NCBI RefSeq assembly: GCF_047121295.1
Contig: NZ_CP139447.1
Location: forward strand, 3,038,001 to 3,102,000
Origin: Longispora sp047121295
Lineage (GTDB): Bacteria; Actinomycetota; Actinomycetes; Mycobacteriales; Micromonosporaceae
DNA: 64,000 nucleotides
Direction: 5' to 3'
Made by a program: the position numbers and the translations under genes. Below the pieces are notes generated by a model. That model saw only the letters and a program-made list of their open reading frames with translations. It made no database searches and had not been told where the DNA came from. Position 1 is the stretch's first letter. Every line of letters starts with the position of its first letter. Positions 49,306 to 58,563 of the stretch are shown here, one piece after another.

Positions 49306-52300
49306 GTGACGAACGCGCAGGGGCTCGGCACCCGGCAGACCGTGACGTCCGCCGCGCAGGACGCGGCGTGGTTCGCCGACCGGATGCGGCCCCGGTCCGC
49401 GGCGCACGCCGTGTCCCGCTGCTACCGGGTCACCGGCGACCTGGACGTGCAGGCCCTGCGCGCCGCGTGGCGCGAGCTGGTGCACCGGCACGAGATCCTG
49501 CGCACCACCCTCGTGGAGAGCGAGGGCTGGCTCGTCCAGCAGATCTCCGCCCGCAGCCGCGACCAGCTGTCGTTCGTGGACGCGTCCGCCGACGCCGGGT
49601 TGCTGCGCACCGACGCCGGCCGGGTGCTCACCGAGGAGTTGACCGCCGGATTCGACCTCGCCGAGGGGCCCCTGGCCCGGCTGACGGTCGTCCGGTCGGA
49701 CCCGAGGACCCACCGGCTGCTGCTCGTCGCGCACCGGGCCGTCGCCGACGACCGGTCGCTGGCCCTGATCGCCGCCGAGCTCTCCGCGCTGTACGCCGCG
49801 GCGCTCGCCGGCCGGCCCGTGCGCACGGCGCTGCCGGCCGTCACCCGCACACACGCCGACCTCGCGCTGGCCGAGCATGACGGGGCCGCCGGGCTCGCGC
49901 CCCTGCTCGGCTGGTGGACCACGGCGCTCACGCCCCCGCCGCCGGAGCTGACCCTGCCGGTCGACAGGACCCGACCGGCCGAGTCGTCCGACGCCGGGGG
50001 CGTGCTGCCGTTTCACTGGGGCGCGGACCTGGCCGGCGCGCTGGCCGCGTTCTGCCGGGCCGAGGACGCCACCCCGTTCGCCGTGCTGCTCACGGCCTTC
50101 CAGACCCTCCTCTTCCGGTACGGGTCCTCCGAGCGGGTCGCCGTCGGTGTCCCCGCCGACACCCGGCCGGCGGACGGCGCGCGCCTCGTCGGCCCGTACG
50201 AGAACCCGCTGCCGCTGTGCGCGGACTTCGCCGGCCGGCCGACGTTCCGCGACGCGCTCGGCCGGGTGACCCGGCTGGCCGCCGACGCGCTCGACCGGCG
50301 CGCGGTGCCGTTCGGCCACCTCGTCCGGGCCCTCGACGCGCACCGCGACCCGCGCCGGGCCCCGCTGTGCGACGCGCTGTTCGTCTTCCGCGACGAGCCG
50401 GAGCCCCCGCTCGCGCTGCCCGGGGCCGTGGTGACGGCCGAGCCGTCCGACAGCGGGGCGGTCCGGGCCGACCTCGCCCTGGTGGTGGGGCCGACCCTGG
50501 CGGGTGCGGTGGAGTACCGGGAGAGCCTGTTCGAACCCGGCACGGTCCGCCTCGTCGCCGACCAACTGCGCACCCTGCTCGCGGCGGCCCTCGCCCGGCC
50601 CGACTCCCCGGTGGACGAACTGCCCCTCGACGGCGACGAGCTGATCGCGACCGCCGCCGCCGAGGCCGACCGGATCGCCGCCGCCGCGCCCGCCGACCTG
50701 CCCGTGCACGAGCTGGTCCGCGCGTGGGCCGACCGGCGGCCGGACGCCCCGGCCGTCGACTGGCTCGGCGACGTGACCAGCTACCGCGACCTCGTCGCCG
50801 GGGCCGACGCCGTCGCCGACCGGCTGCGGGCCCTCGGCGACGTCGAGGGCCGGGCGGTCGTGGTCCGGCTGCGGCCCGGGGCCCGGCAGTTCGCCGCGCT
50901 GCTCGGGGTGCTGACGGCGGGGGCGCACCTCGTGTGGTTCGGGGCCGGGGACGAGGGGGAGCGGGGCCGGGCCGTGCTCGACGACCTGCGGCCCACGTGC
51001 CTGGTGCTGGAGGGCGAGGCGGGGGAGGACGAGCTGGCGGAGTGGTACCGCGAGGAGCTGGGCGGCCGGATCCTCGACCTGAGCGCCGCCGATGGCCCGG
51101 ACCCGGCCCCTCCCGGCGCGACGGTGGGCAGCTCTGGCCCCGCCCCGGCCGCCGTGATCCGGCCCGCCGACCGGGCCTACGTCGCCTACACCTCCGGCTC
51201 CACCGGCCGCCCCAAGGGCATCGCCCAGTCCCACGGCGCGCTGGCGCAGTTCGTCACCTGGCTGGCCGGCGAGTTCGACGTCGGCCCCGGTTCCCGGGTC
51301 GCGCAGTGGGTGGCCCCCGAGCACGACCCGGCCCTGTGCGAGGTGTTCGCGACCCTCGTCGCCGGCGCGACCCTGTGCCCGGTGCCGGAGAAGATCCGGG
51401 CCAACCCCGAAAAGCTCGTCGACTGGCTCGCCCAGCAGCGGATCACCCTGCTGCAGACCGTGCCGAGCTTCGCCCGCGAACTGCTCCGCGTCATCACCCG
51501 GTGGAGGGCCGCCGAACGGCTCGCCGCCCTCGACCGGCTGCTGCTGATGGGCGAGGCGCTGCCCGGCGACCTGGTCAACGGCCTGCGCGCGGCCCTGCCG
51601 CTGACCCGGCTGGCCAACCTGTACGGACCGACGGAGACCATCGCGGCCACCTGGCACGAGATCACCGGGAACGTGCTCGGCACGGCCCCGATCGGCCGCT
51701 CCATCCCGGGCCGGCAGGTCCTGGTGCTCGACGACGCCGACCGGCCCTGCCCCACCGGCGTGACGGGCGAGGTGGTGATCCGCAGCCCGTACGTCGCCGC
51801 CGGCTACCTCGGCCTGCCGGTCGGCCCCGCGTTCGCGCCGCTGCGGGGCGACGACCCGGTGCCCTGCTACCGCACCGGCGACCTGGGCCGGCGCCGCCCG
51901 GACGGCCTGCTGGAGTACCGGGGCCGCCGCGACTTCCAGGTCAAGCTGTACGGCACCCGGGTCGAGCTGACCGACATCGAGGCGGCGCTCGCCGGCCACC
52001 CGTCGGTCGCCGAGTGCGCCGTCGTCGCCGTGGCCGACCGCGACGGCCTGGTGACCCGCCTCGTCGTGTACGTGGTGCCCGCCGGCAGCCCGGCCCCCGA
52101 CGCGTGGCGGGCCCAGCTGCGGCGGAGGTTCGGCCGGGCCATGCTGCCGGCCACGTTCAAGACCCTGGACGAGCCCCTGCCCCGCAACCTGGCGGGCAAG
52201 GTGGACCGGCGACGGCTGCCCGACCCCGGCCCGGCGCACGTCCAGCGGGCCAGGGGGCCCAGGACGCCCGTGGAACGGGACCTGGCCGCGCTCTGGTCGG

Positions 52301-52515
52301 AGCTGCTCGGCACCGACCGGATCGCGGCCGAGGACACGTTCTTCGGGCTCGGCGGGCACTCGCTGCAGGTGCCGCGCCTGCTGTACCGGATCCGGGAACG
52401 CTTCGGCGTCGCCGTGTCCCTCGAGGAGTTCTTCGCCCATCCGTCGCTCGTCGGCCTGGCCACCCTGGTCGACACCGTGGGCGCGTGGGAACGGAGCTCG
52501 ACGGCGGGGCGGTGA
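49306..52515 (+). CDS. NRPS module C-A-PCP, predicted beta-tyrosine specific
   Basis: 1069 residues from GTG 49306 (GGGAG 8 bp upstream). Condensation domain about 10-440, adenylation about 470-970, carrier about 985-1060. The C motif reads HRAVADD (143-149) instead of HHxxxDG, so the catalytic second His is Arg144. Adenylation motifs are intact: YTSGSTGRPKG, NLYGPTET, YRTGDLGR, Lys965 in NLAGKVDRR. Pocket residues D674 P675 C678 Q717 L746 M748 L772 I779 A780 K965 spell DPCQLMLIAK, nearly the codes I recall for beta-tyrosine enzymes (SgcC1, CmdD). Carrier Ser1019 lies in GLGGHSL. It would load beta-tyrosine for tailoring. Confidence 0.92.
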   Translation: MTNAQGLGTRQTVTSAAQDAAWFADRMRPRSAAHAVSRCYRVTGDLDVQALRAAWRELVHRHEILRTTLVESEGWLVQQISARSRDQLSFVDASADAGLLRTDAGRVLTEELTAGFDLAEGPLARLTVVRSDPRTHRLLLVAHRAVADDRSLALIAAELSALYAAALAGRPVRTALPAVTRTHADLALAEHDGAAGLAPLLGWWTTALTPPPPELTLPVDRTRPAESSDAGGVLPFHWGADLAGALAAFCRAEDATPFAVLLTAFQTLLFRYGSSERVAVGVPADTRPADGARLVGPYENPLPLCADFAGRPTFRDALGRVTRLAADALDRRAVPFGHLVRALDAHRDPRRAPLCDALFVFRDEPEPPLALPGAVVTAEPSDSGAVRADLALVVGPTLAGAVEYRESLFEPGTVRLVADQLRTLLAAALARPDSPVDELPLDGDELIATAAAEADRIAAAAPADLPVHELVRAWADRRPDAPAVDWLGDVTSYRDLVAGADAVADRLRALGDVEGRAVVVRLRPGARQFAALLGVLTAGAHLVWFGAGDEGERGRAVLDDLRPTCLVLEGEAGEDELAEWYREELGGRILDLSAADGPDPAPPGATVGSSGPAPAAVIRPADRAYVAYTSGSTGRPKGIAQSHGALAQFVTWLAGEFDVGPGSRVAQWVAPEHDPALCEVFATLVAGATLCPVPEKIRANPEKLVDWLAQQRITLLQTVPSFARELLRVITRWRAAERLAALDRLLLMGEALPGDLVNGLRAALPLTRLANLYGPTETIAATWHEITGNVLGTAPIGRSIPGRQVLVLDDADRPCPTGVTGEVVIRSPYVAAGYLGLPVGPAFAPLRGDDPVPCYRTGDLGRRRPDGLLEYRGRRDFQVKLYGTRVELTDIEAALAGHPSVAECAVVAVADRDGLVTRLVVYVVPAGSPAPDAWRAQLRRRFGRAMLPATFKTLDEPLPRNLAGKVDRRRLPDPGPAHVQRARGPRTPVERDLAALWSELLGTDRIAAEDTFFGLGGHSLQVPRLLYRIRERFGVAVSLEEFFAHPSLVGLATLVDTVGAWERSSTAGR

Positions 52516-52589
52516 TCCGCGCGGTCACCCCCGCCTCCGCACGACCTTTCCGACACCAGTGCCACCGAGCCAGCGATGGAGTGAGTGAA

Positions 52590-54197
52590 ATGAGCGCACA
52601 TAGCATGGAAAAGTCGGTCGTCCTCGACGGCGAGAGCCTGGACCTGGAGGACGTCCGCCGGGTCGCGGAGGACTCCGCCCCGGTGGCCGTCGCGACCGAG
52701 GCCCTGGCCCGCGCCGCGAAGAGCCGGGCCATCTTCGAGGACGTCGTCCGCCAGGACATCCCGGTCTACGGCGTCACCACCGGCTACGGCGAGATGATCT
52801 ACATGCTCGTCGACCCGTCGAACGAGGTCGAGCTGCAGACCAACCTGGTCCGCAGCCACAGCGCCGGCGTCGGCCCGCTGTTCGCCGAGGACGAGTCGCG
52901 CGCCATCGTCACGGCCCGGCTCAACGCCCTCGCCAAGGGTCATTCCGCGGTCCGCCCGGAGCTGCTCGAACGCCTCGCGCTGTACCTCAACCTGGGCATC
53001 ACCCCGGCCATCCCGGAGATCGGCTCCCTCGGCGCGAGCGGCGACCTGGCCCCGCTGTCGCACATCGCGAGCACCGTGATCGGCGAGGGCTACGTGCTCC
53101 GCGACGGCCAGCGGGTGAAGACCGGCGAGGTACTGCGCGCGCACGGCATCGAGCCCCTGGAGCTGCGGTTCAAGGAGGGCCTGGCCCTGATCAACGGCAC
53201 GTCGGCGATGACCGGCCTCGGCGCGCTCGTCGTCGGGCACGCCCTCGTCCAGACCCGGCAGGCCGAGATCGTCTCCGCGCTGCTGATCGAGACCCTGCGC
53301 GGCTCGATGAGCCCGTTCCAGCCCGAGGGCCACGACATCGCCCGGCCGCACCCCGGCCAGATCGACTCGGCGGCCAACATGCGGGCCCTGATGCGCGGCA
53401 GCGAGCTGACCGTGGAGCACGCGGACCTGCGCCGGCAGGTGGCCGACAGCAAGGAGCGCGGCAAGGGCGTGCAGCGCACGGAGATCTACCTGCAGAAGGC
53501 GTACTCGCTGCGCGCCATCCCGCAGGTCCTCGGCGCGGTCCGCGACACCCTAAGCCACGCGACGGCCCGGCTGGACACGGAGCTCAACTCCTCCAACGAC
53601 AACCCGCTGTTCTTCGAGGGCCGGGAGATCTTCCACGGCGCGAACTTCCACGGCCAGCCGATCGCGTTCGTGATGGACTTCGTGACGATCGCGCTCACCC
53701 AGCTCGGCGTGCTCTCCGAGCGGCAGACCAACCGGGCCCTCAACCGGCACCTGAGCTACGGGCTGCCGGAGTTCCTGGTCACCGGCGAGCCGGGGCTCAA
53801 CAGCGGCTTCGCGGGCGCGCAGTACCCGGCGACGGCCCTCGTCGCCGAGAACCGGACCATCGGCCCCGCCAGCACCCAGAGCGTGCCGTCCAACGGGGAC
53901 AACCAGGACATCGTCAGCATGGGCCTGATCTCCGCCCGCAACGCGCGCCGGGTGATGCGCAACAACGACCTGATCCTGGCCGTGGAGTACCTGGCGGCGG
54001 CGCAGGCCGTGGACATCTCCCGGCGCTACCAGGGCCTGAGCCCGGCCGGCAAGGCGACCTACGACGCGGTCCGCGCGCTCGTGCCCACCCTGGACAGGGA
54101 CCGCTACATGGCCGACGACATCGAGACGGTCGCCGCCGCGCTGAAGCGGGGCGAGTTCGCCCGGGCCGTGGCCAGCGCGGGCGTCGAGCTCCGATGA
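52590..54197 (+). CDS. MIO-type tyrosine 2,3-aminomutase (SgcC4-like)
   Basis: 535 residues. The MIO prosthetic group forms from Ala149-Ser150-Gly151 in GSLGASGDLAPLSH; catalytic Tyr60 is in PVYGVTTGYGEMIYM and His90 in VRSHSAGVGP. The long sequence resemblance to the enediyne enzyme SgcC4 (including the Tyr and His that select tyrosine) points to L-tyrosine to beta-tyrosine conversion rather than histidine or simple tyrosine ammonia-lyase. GGAG precedes ATG. Its stop overlaps the next gene (ATGA). It supplies the substrate of the neighbouring adenylation domain. Confidence 0.92.
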   Translation: MSAHSMEKSVVLDGESLDLEDVRRVAEDSAPVAVATEALARAAKSRAIFEDVVRQDIPVYGVTTGYGEMIYMLVDPSNEVELQTNLVRSHSAGVGPLFAEDESRAIVTARLNALAKGHSAVRPELLERLALYLNLGITPAIPEIGSLGASGDLAPLSHIASTVIGEGYVLRDGQRVKTGEVLRAHGIEPLELRFKEGLALINGTSAMTGLGALVVGHALVQTRQAEIVSALLIETLRGSMSPFQPEGHDIARPHPGQIDSAANMRALMRGSELTVEHADLRRQVADSKERGKGVQRTEIYLQKAYSLRAIPQVLGAVRDTLSHATARLDTELNSSNDNPLFFEGREIFHGANFHGQPIAFVMDFVTIALTQLGVLSERQTNRALNRHLSYGLPEFLVTGEPGLNSGFAGAQYPATALVAENRTIGPASTQSVPSNGDNQDIVSMGLISARNARRVMRNNDLILAVEYLAAAQAVDISRRYQGLSPAGKATYDAVRALVPTLDRDRYMADDIETVAAALKRGEFARAVASAGVELR

Positions 54198-55750
54198 CCG
54201 AGGGGAGCCCGCAGCCGACCCGGCCGATGACCGGGGACGAGTACGTCGAGAGCCTGCGCGACGACCGGGAGATCTTCCTCTACGGCGAACGGGTCAAGGA
54301 CGTCACCTCGCACCCGGCGTTCCGCAACCCGATCCGGATGACCGCCCGGCTCTACGACGCGCTGCACGACCCGGCCAGGCGGGACGTGCTCACCGCGCCG
54401 CTGGACTCCGGCGGCGAGGGCTACACCCACCGGTTCTTCACCACCCCGCACAGCGTCGAGGACCTGGTGGCCGACCAGGGCGCGATCGCCGCGTGGGCGA
54501 GGATGACCTACGGCTGGATGGGCCGCAGCCCCGACTACAAGGCCTCCTTCCTGGGTACCCTCGGCGCGAACGCCGACTTCTACGGCGAGTACGCGGGCAA
54601 CGCGCGCCGCTGGTACAAGGAGTCCCAGGAGAAGGTCCTGTTCTGGAACCACGCGATCGTGCACCCTCCGGTGGACCGGCACCGCCCGCCGGACGAGGTC
54701 GCCGACGTGTACATCCACGTGGAGAAGGAGACCGACGCCGGGCTGGTCGTCAGCGGCGCCAAGGTGGTGGCCACCGGCTCGGCGCTGACCCACTACAACT
54801 TCATCGCCCACTACGGCGTGCCGATCAAGAAGCGGGAGTTCGCGCTGGTCGCGACGGTCCCGATGGGCTCGCCGGGCATGAAGCTGATCTGCCGGCCGTC
54901 CTACACGGCCACCGCCGCCGTGATGGGCAGCCCGTTCGACTACCCGCTGTCCTCCCGCCTCGACGAGAACGACACGATCCTCGTCCTCGACAAGGTGCTC
55001 ATCCCGTGGGAGAACGTGTTCATCTACGGCGACCTGGGCAAGGTGGCGATGTTCACCGGCCAGTCCGGGTTCTCCGAGCGGTTCACGTTCCACGGCTGCA
55101 CCCGGCTGGCCGTGAAGCTGGAGTTCATCGCCGGCCTGCTCGCCAAGGCGCTGGAGATGACGGGTACCCAGGACTTCCGGGGAGTGCAGAGCCGGATGGG
55201 CGAGGTGCTGGCCTGGCGCAACCTGTTCTGGGCGTTCTCCGACGCGGCGGCCCGCAACCCGGTGCCGTGGAAGAACGGCGCGCTGCTGCCCAACCCGCAG
55301 TACGGGATGGCGTACCGGTGGTTCATGCAGGTCGGGTACCCGAGGATCCGGGAGATCATCCTCCAGGACGTGGCCAGCGGGCTGATCTACGTCAACTCCA
55401 GCGCCGAGGACTTCAAGAACCCGGAGATCCGGCCGTACCTGGACAAGTACGTGCGCGGCTCGCACGGGGTGGAGGCCGTCGACCGGGTGAAGCTGATGAA
55501 GCTGCTCTGGGACGCGGTCGGCAGCGAGTTCGGCGGCCGGCACGAGCTCTACGAGCGCAACTACGCCGGCAACCACGAGAACACCCGGGTCGAGCTGCTG
55601 TTCGCCCAGATGGCCTCCGGCCAGGTCTCCGACTACAAGTCCTTCGTGGACGAGTGCCTCGGGGAGTACGACCTGGACGGCTGGACCGTGCCCGACCTGT
55701 CCTCCTTCCACGACCTGCGGCACACCAGCAACGGCCTGCTCAACGGGTGA
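54194..55750 (+). CDS. HpaB/SgcC-type flavin-dependent phenol hydroxylase
   Basis: 518 residues of the 4-hydroxyphenylacetate 3-monooxygenase large-subunit family: MTGDEYVESLRDDREIFLYG, the middle beta-domain FVATV-like FALVATVPMGSPGMKL, and IPWENVFIYGD. SgcC in C-1027 hydroxylates carrier-bound beta-tyrosine ortho to the phenol, so this enzyme likely makes a catechol (beta-DOPA-like) on the upstream PCP. It needs FADH2 from a reductase not seen in the window. Coupled by ATGA to the aminomutase. Confidence 0.92.
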   Translation: MTEGSPQPTRPMTGDEYVESLRDDREIFLYGERVKDVTSHPAFRNPIRMTARLYDALHDPARRDVLTAPLDSGGEGYTHRFFTTPHSVEDLVADQGAIAAWARMTYGWMGRSPDYKASFLGTLGANADFYGEYAGNARRWYKESQEKVLFWNHAIVHPPVDRHRPPDEVADVYIHVEKETDAGLVVSGAKVVATGSALTHYNFIAHYGVPIKKREFALVATVPMGSPGMKLICRPSYTATAAVMGSPFDYPLSSRLDENDTILVLDKVLIPWENVFIYGDLGKVAMFTGQSGFSERFTFHGCTRLAVKLEFIAGLLAKALEMTGTQDFRGVQSRMGEVLAWRNLFWAFSDAAARNPVPWKNGALLPNPQYGMAYRWFMQVGYPRIREIILQDVASGLIYVNSSAEDFKNPEIRPYLDKYVRGSHGVEAVDRVKLMKLLWDAVGSEFGGRHELYERNYAGNHENTRVELLFAQMASGQVSDYKSFVDECLGEYDLDGWTVPDLSSFHDLRHTSNGLLNG

Positions 55751-55761
55751 GGGGAGGCGGC

Positions 55762-56331
55762 GTGCGCAAGGTCGTGTACAAGATGATGGTCTCGGTCGAC
55801 GGCTTCATGGCCACCCCCGACCGGAGCCTGGACTGGCACGTCGTAGGCGACGAGCTGCTCGGCTGGTTCGTCGAGGAGATGCGCGACACGGGAGTGCTGC
55901 TCTACGGCCGGCGGACCTGGGACCTGATGGCCGGGTTCTGGCCGACGGCCGACGCCCGACCGGCGAGTCCACCGCTGGAGTCCGAACTCGCCCGGCTGTG
56001 GAAACGCCAACCCAAGATCGTTTTCTCCCGGGTACTGGACCGGGCCGACTGGAACACGAGAGTCATCCGCGACGACCTCGTCGGGGAGGTGTCGAAACTC
56101 CGGGAGCAGCCCGGGGGAGACCTGGTCCTCAGCGGCGCGGACGTCGCCCGGACCTTCATCCGGCACGACCTCGTCGACGAGTACCTGGTCTACGTCAACC
56201 CCGTCGTCCTCGGCGCCGGCCGGCCGATGTTCGCCGAACCCGCCAGGGTCGGGCTGACCCTCGCGGAGACCAGGACGTTCGGGGGTGGCGTGGTGCTGCT
56301 GCGCTACACCCGGGCGACCGCGCCGGGCTGA
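55762..56331 (+). CDS. Dihydrofolate-reductase-fold (RibD C-terminal) protein
   Basis: 189 residues from GTG 55762 (GGGGAGG upstream), 11 bp after the hydroxylase stop. KVVYKMMVSVDGFMATPDRS starts the DHFR-like fold; LLYGRRTWDLMAGFWP and LVLSGADVARTFI carry the NADPH-binding features of the YyaP/RibD_C group. Last gene of the beta-tyrosine operon; it may reduce a pathway intermediate, but such genes are also frequent near YCII genes. Confidence 0.88.
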   Translation: MRKVVYKMMVSVDGFMATPDRSLDWHVVGDELLGWFVEEMRDTGVLLYGRRTWDLMAGFWPTADARPASPPLESELARLWKRQPKIVFSRVLDRADWNTRVIRDDLVGEVSKLREQPGGDLVLSGADVARTFIRHDLVDEYLVYVNPVVLGAGRPMFAEPARVGLTLAETRTFGGGVVLLRYTRATAPG

Positions 56332-56349
56332 CCGGGCCCCGCCCGTCAC

Positions 56350-56391
56350 CCGGACCTGGCCGGGCCCGCCCCCACCCGGGGCCGGGTCCGG
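56350..56391. terminator. Hairpin after the beta-tyrosine operon
   Basis: CCGGACC (56350-56356) pairs with GGTCCGG (56385-56391) and, after a bulged base, GGCC with GGCC. The remaining 160 bp to the ECF gene hold nothing I can identify. Confidence 0.6.
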
Positions 56392-56553
56392 CCACGGCCG
56401 TGCGCGCGTCCCGGGCCGGGCGACGCGGTGCGCGCCGCCCGGTGCCGTGACGTGGCGCTGGGCGCGTCGACGGCCGGGCCGTTGCGGTGGGCGTCGCCGA
56501 TCCGGGCTGACCGGCGCGCTCCTGATCGGGGCCGGGCCGGCTCGCCGGGCGTC

Positions 56554-57807
56554 CTACGCCTCGTCCGTCGTCAGCCGCGCCGCGCGCGCCGTGAGATACC
56601 GCTGCTCGGGCAGGCTCGTCGTCCGCCGCGCCGCCAACTGGTAGCACGCCCGGGCGGCCGGCAGGTCCCCGGCCATCTCCAGCAGGTGCGCCCGGACCGC
56701 GTCCAGCCGGTGGTGGCCGGCCATCCGGTCGTCGGCGTCCAGGGTGGCCAGCAGGTGCAGCCCGTCCTGCGGCCCCTTGACCATCGCGACGGCCACCGCC
56801 CGGTTCAGCGTGATCATCGGGTTCTGCGAGACCCGGTCGAGGAGTTCGTACAGCGCCAGGATCTGCGGCCAGTCCGTGTCCTCCGCGCGGGCCGCCTCGG
56901 CGTGCACGGCGGCGATGGCGGCCTGCAGCTGGTACGGCCCCAGCGCCGCCCGGGCCAGCGCCTCCGTGACCAGCCCGACGCCCTCGCGGATGAACTCCCG
57001 GTTCCACCGCGACCGGTCCTGCTCGGCGAGGGGCACCAGGGTCCCGTCGGGCCGGGTCCGGGTCGCCCGGCGCGCGTCGGTGAGCAGCATGAGCGCGAGC
57101 AGCCCGGCGACCTCGCCGTCATCGGGCAGCAGTTGCCGGACGGCCCGGGTGAGCCGGATCGCCTCCGAGGTCAGCTCGCTGCGGTGCAGGTCGGGGCCCG
57201 ACATCGTCGTGTACCCCTCGTTGAAGATCAGGTACAGCACGTGCAGCACCACGTGCAGCCGGTCGGTGCGCTCCTGGTCCGGCGGCATCGAGAAGCCGAT
57301 CCCGGTCGACTTGATCCGCTGCTTGGCCCGGCTGATCCGCTGCGCCATGGTCGACTCCGGCACGAGGAACGCCCGGGCGATCTCCACGGTCGTCAGGCCG
57401 CCCACGGCGCGCAGGGTCAGCGCGACCTGCGACGCCGGCGTGATCGCCGGGTGGCAGCACAGGAACAGCAGCGTCAGCGTGTCGTCCTCGACCGGCGCGC
57501 GGTCCGCGTCGGCCGGCGGGGCCACGAACTCGTCCACCGGCACCAGCGCGGCGGCGGTCGCCTCCCGGGTGTGCCGGGCCTGGTCGCTGCGCCACTGGTC
57601 GGTCAGCCGCCGGGACGCGACCGTGATCAGCCAGGCGCGCGGGTTGTCCGGCACGCCCTGCCCGGGCCACTGCACGGCGGCGGCCAGCAGGGCCTCCTGG
57701 ACCGCGTCCTCGCACGCGTCGAACTGTCCGTGCCTGCGGACGAGTGTGCCGAGCACCCGCGGCGCCAGCTCGCGCAGCAGGCCTTCGACGCGTTGGTCCG
57801 GAATCAC
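56554..57807 (-). CDS. ECF42-type sigma factor with DUF6596 C-terminal extension
   Basis: 417 residues from GTG 57807 (GAGGGA upstream). Sigma region 2 (VRRHGQFDACEDAVQEALLA, then PRAWLITVASRRLTDQWR) and region 4 (VALTLRAVGGLTTVEIARAF, PESTMAQRISRAKQRIK) are followed by a 200-residue helical extension (DUF6596, TPR-like; YLIFNEGYTTMSG, DWPQILALYELLDRVSQNPM). This is the ECF42 architecture, which lacks an anti-sigma factor and regulates YCII/DGPF-domain genes. Three such genes are close by and two carry the expected promoter pattern. Confidence 0.92.
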   Translation of the reverse strand: MIPDQRVEGLLRELAPRVLGTLVRRHGQFDACEDAVQEALLAAAVQWPGQGVPDNPRAWLITVASRRLTDQWRSDQARHTREATAAALVPVDEFVAPPADADRAPVEDDTLTLLFLCCHPAITPASQVALTLRAVGGLTTVEIARAFLVPESTMAQRISRAKQRIKSTGIGFSMPPDQERTDRLHVVLHVLYLIFNEGYTTMSGPDLHRSELTSEAIRLTRAVRQLLPDDGEVAGLLALMLLTDARRATRTRPDGTLVPLAEQDRSRWNREFIREGVGLVTEALARAALGPYQLQAAIAAVHAEAARAEDTDWPQILALYELLDRVSQNPMITLNRAVAVAMVKGPQDGLHLLATLDADDRMAGHHRLDAVRAHLLEMAGDLPAARACYQLAARRTTSLPEQRYLTARAARLTTDEA

Positions 57808-58110
57808 ACGTTCGTCCCTCGGGGTCGGAGTGGGCGGCACTCGGCGTCTGGGCGGTCGGACCGCGCCGACGCACAGGTCACCGGCCGACAGGTCCATCCT
57901 AGGCGCCGTCGCGGGACACGACGCCCTCGACGGGACAACGATCGGCCCCCGGCGGTGGAAACGGACTGTGACGATCTCAGGCCTCCGAGGGGTGACGGTG
58001 GGGTGATGCCGGTGCTCGCTCCCCGGTGCCGCCGGGGTGCGGAGCCGTGCCGGGGGGCGCCTGTCGCAGGGAGGTCGGAGCGGGCCGGCCGAAATCGACA
58101 TCGGGGCCGG

Positions 58111-58138
58111 TGTCGAGAACCGCCCGGCGGCTCCGACC
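58111..58138 (+). promoter_or_regulatory. ECF42-type promoter of YCII gene 1
   Basis: TGTCGA (58111-58116), 17 bp, CGACC (58134-58138), 51 bp ahead of the GTG at 58190. The published ECF42 promoter type has a TGTCGA -35 and a CGA -10 element. Confidence 0.65.
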
Positions 58139-58189
58139 CACTGGCAGAAGGGTCGCCGACTGGCACCCGTTACTCAGAGGAGTGGCACC

Positions 58190-58537
58190 GTGAAGTTCAT
58201 GCTGTCGATCTACGTCAACGACGACATGTTCGGTTCGATCACGCCGGAGCGCGGCGCCGAGCTCGAGGCCGCGGACGCCGCGTTCCGTTCCGAGATCACC
58301 GAGTCCGGCGAGCTGGTCAGCACCGAGGGCCTGCTCGACCCGGCCGACGCGAAGGTCGTGCGCCTGCTCGACGGCTCCCCGGTGGTCACCTCGGGCCGTC
58401 ACCTGGACACCAAGGACCGGCTTGGCCACTACTTCATCGTGGACGTGAAGAACGAGGACCGGGCGATCGAGCTCGCCGCGAAGTACCAGACGCCGGGCGG
58501 CTTCGTCGAGGTGTTCCCGGTCTACGACGCCGGCTAG
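58190..58537 (+). CDS. YCII/DGPF-domain protein 1
   Basis: 115 residues from GTG 58190: KFMLSIYVNDDMFGS start, central SGELVSTEGLLDPADAKVVR, and the C-terminal FVEVFPVYDAG. The DGPF motif itself is degenerate (VVTSGRHLDTKDRLGHYFIV). Function of the family is unknown; it is the standard companion of ECF41/42 sigma factors. Divergent from the sigma gene. Confidence 0.88.
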   Translation: MKFMLSIYVNDDMFGSITPERGAELEAADAAFRSEITESGELVSTEGLLDPADAKVVRLLDGSPVVTSGRHLDTKDRLGHYFIVDVKNEDRAIELAAKYQTPGGFVEVFPVYDAG

Positions 58538-58548
58538 GGTCCACCACC

Positions 58549-58563
58549 GCAATCCGGGAGATG
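58549..58563 (+). promoter_or_regulatory. Cluster motif, site 2
   Basis: GCAATCCGGGAGATG, identical to site 3. It lies 11 bp after the YCII stop and 57 bp ahead of the FAD oxidase start. Confidence 0.6.

Noticed and set aside
52590..54197. Histidine ammonia-lyase (hutH)
   Set aside because: The MIO motif is shared, but the tyrosine-selecting YGVTTGYGEMIYM segment, strong resemblance to SgcC4 and the neighbouring beta-tyrosine adenylation code argue for an aminomutase.
49306..56331. Complete enediyne cluster
   Set aside because: The beta-tyrosine enzymes resemble those of C-1027, but no enediyne PKS, thioesterase or apoprotein gene is present in the window.
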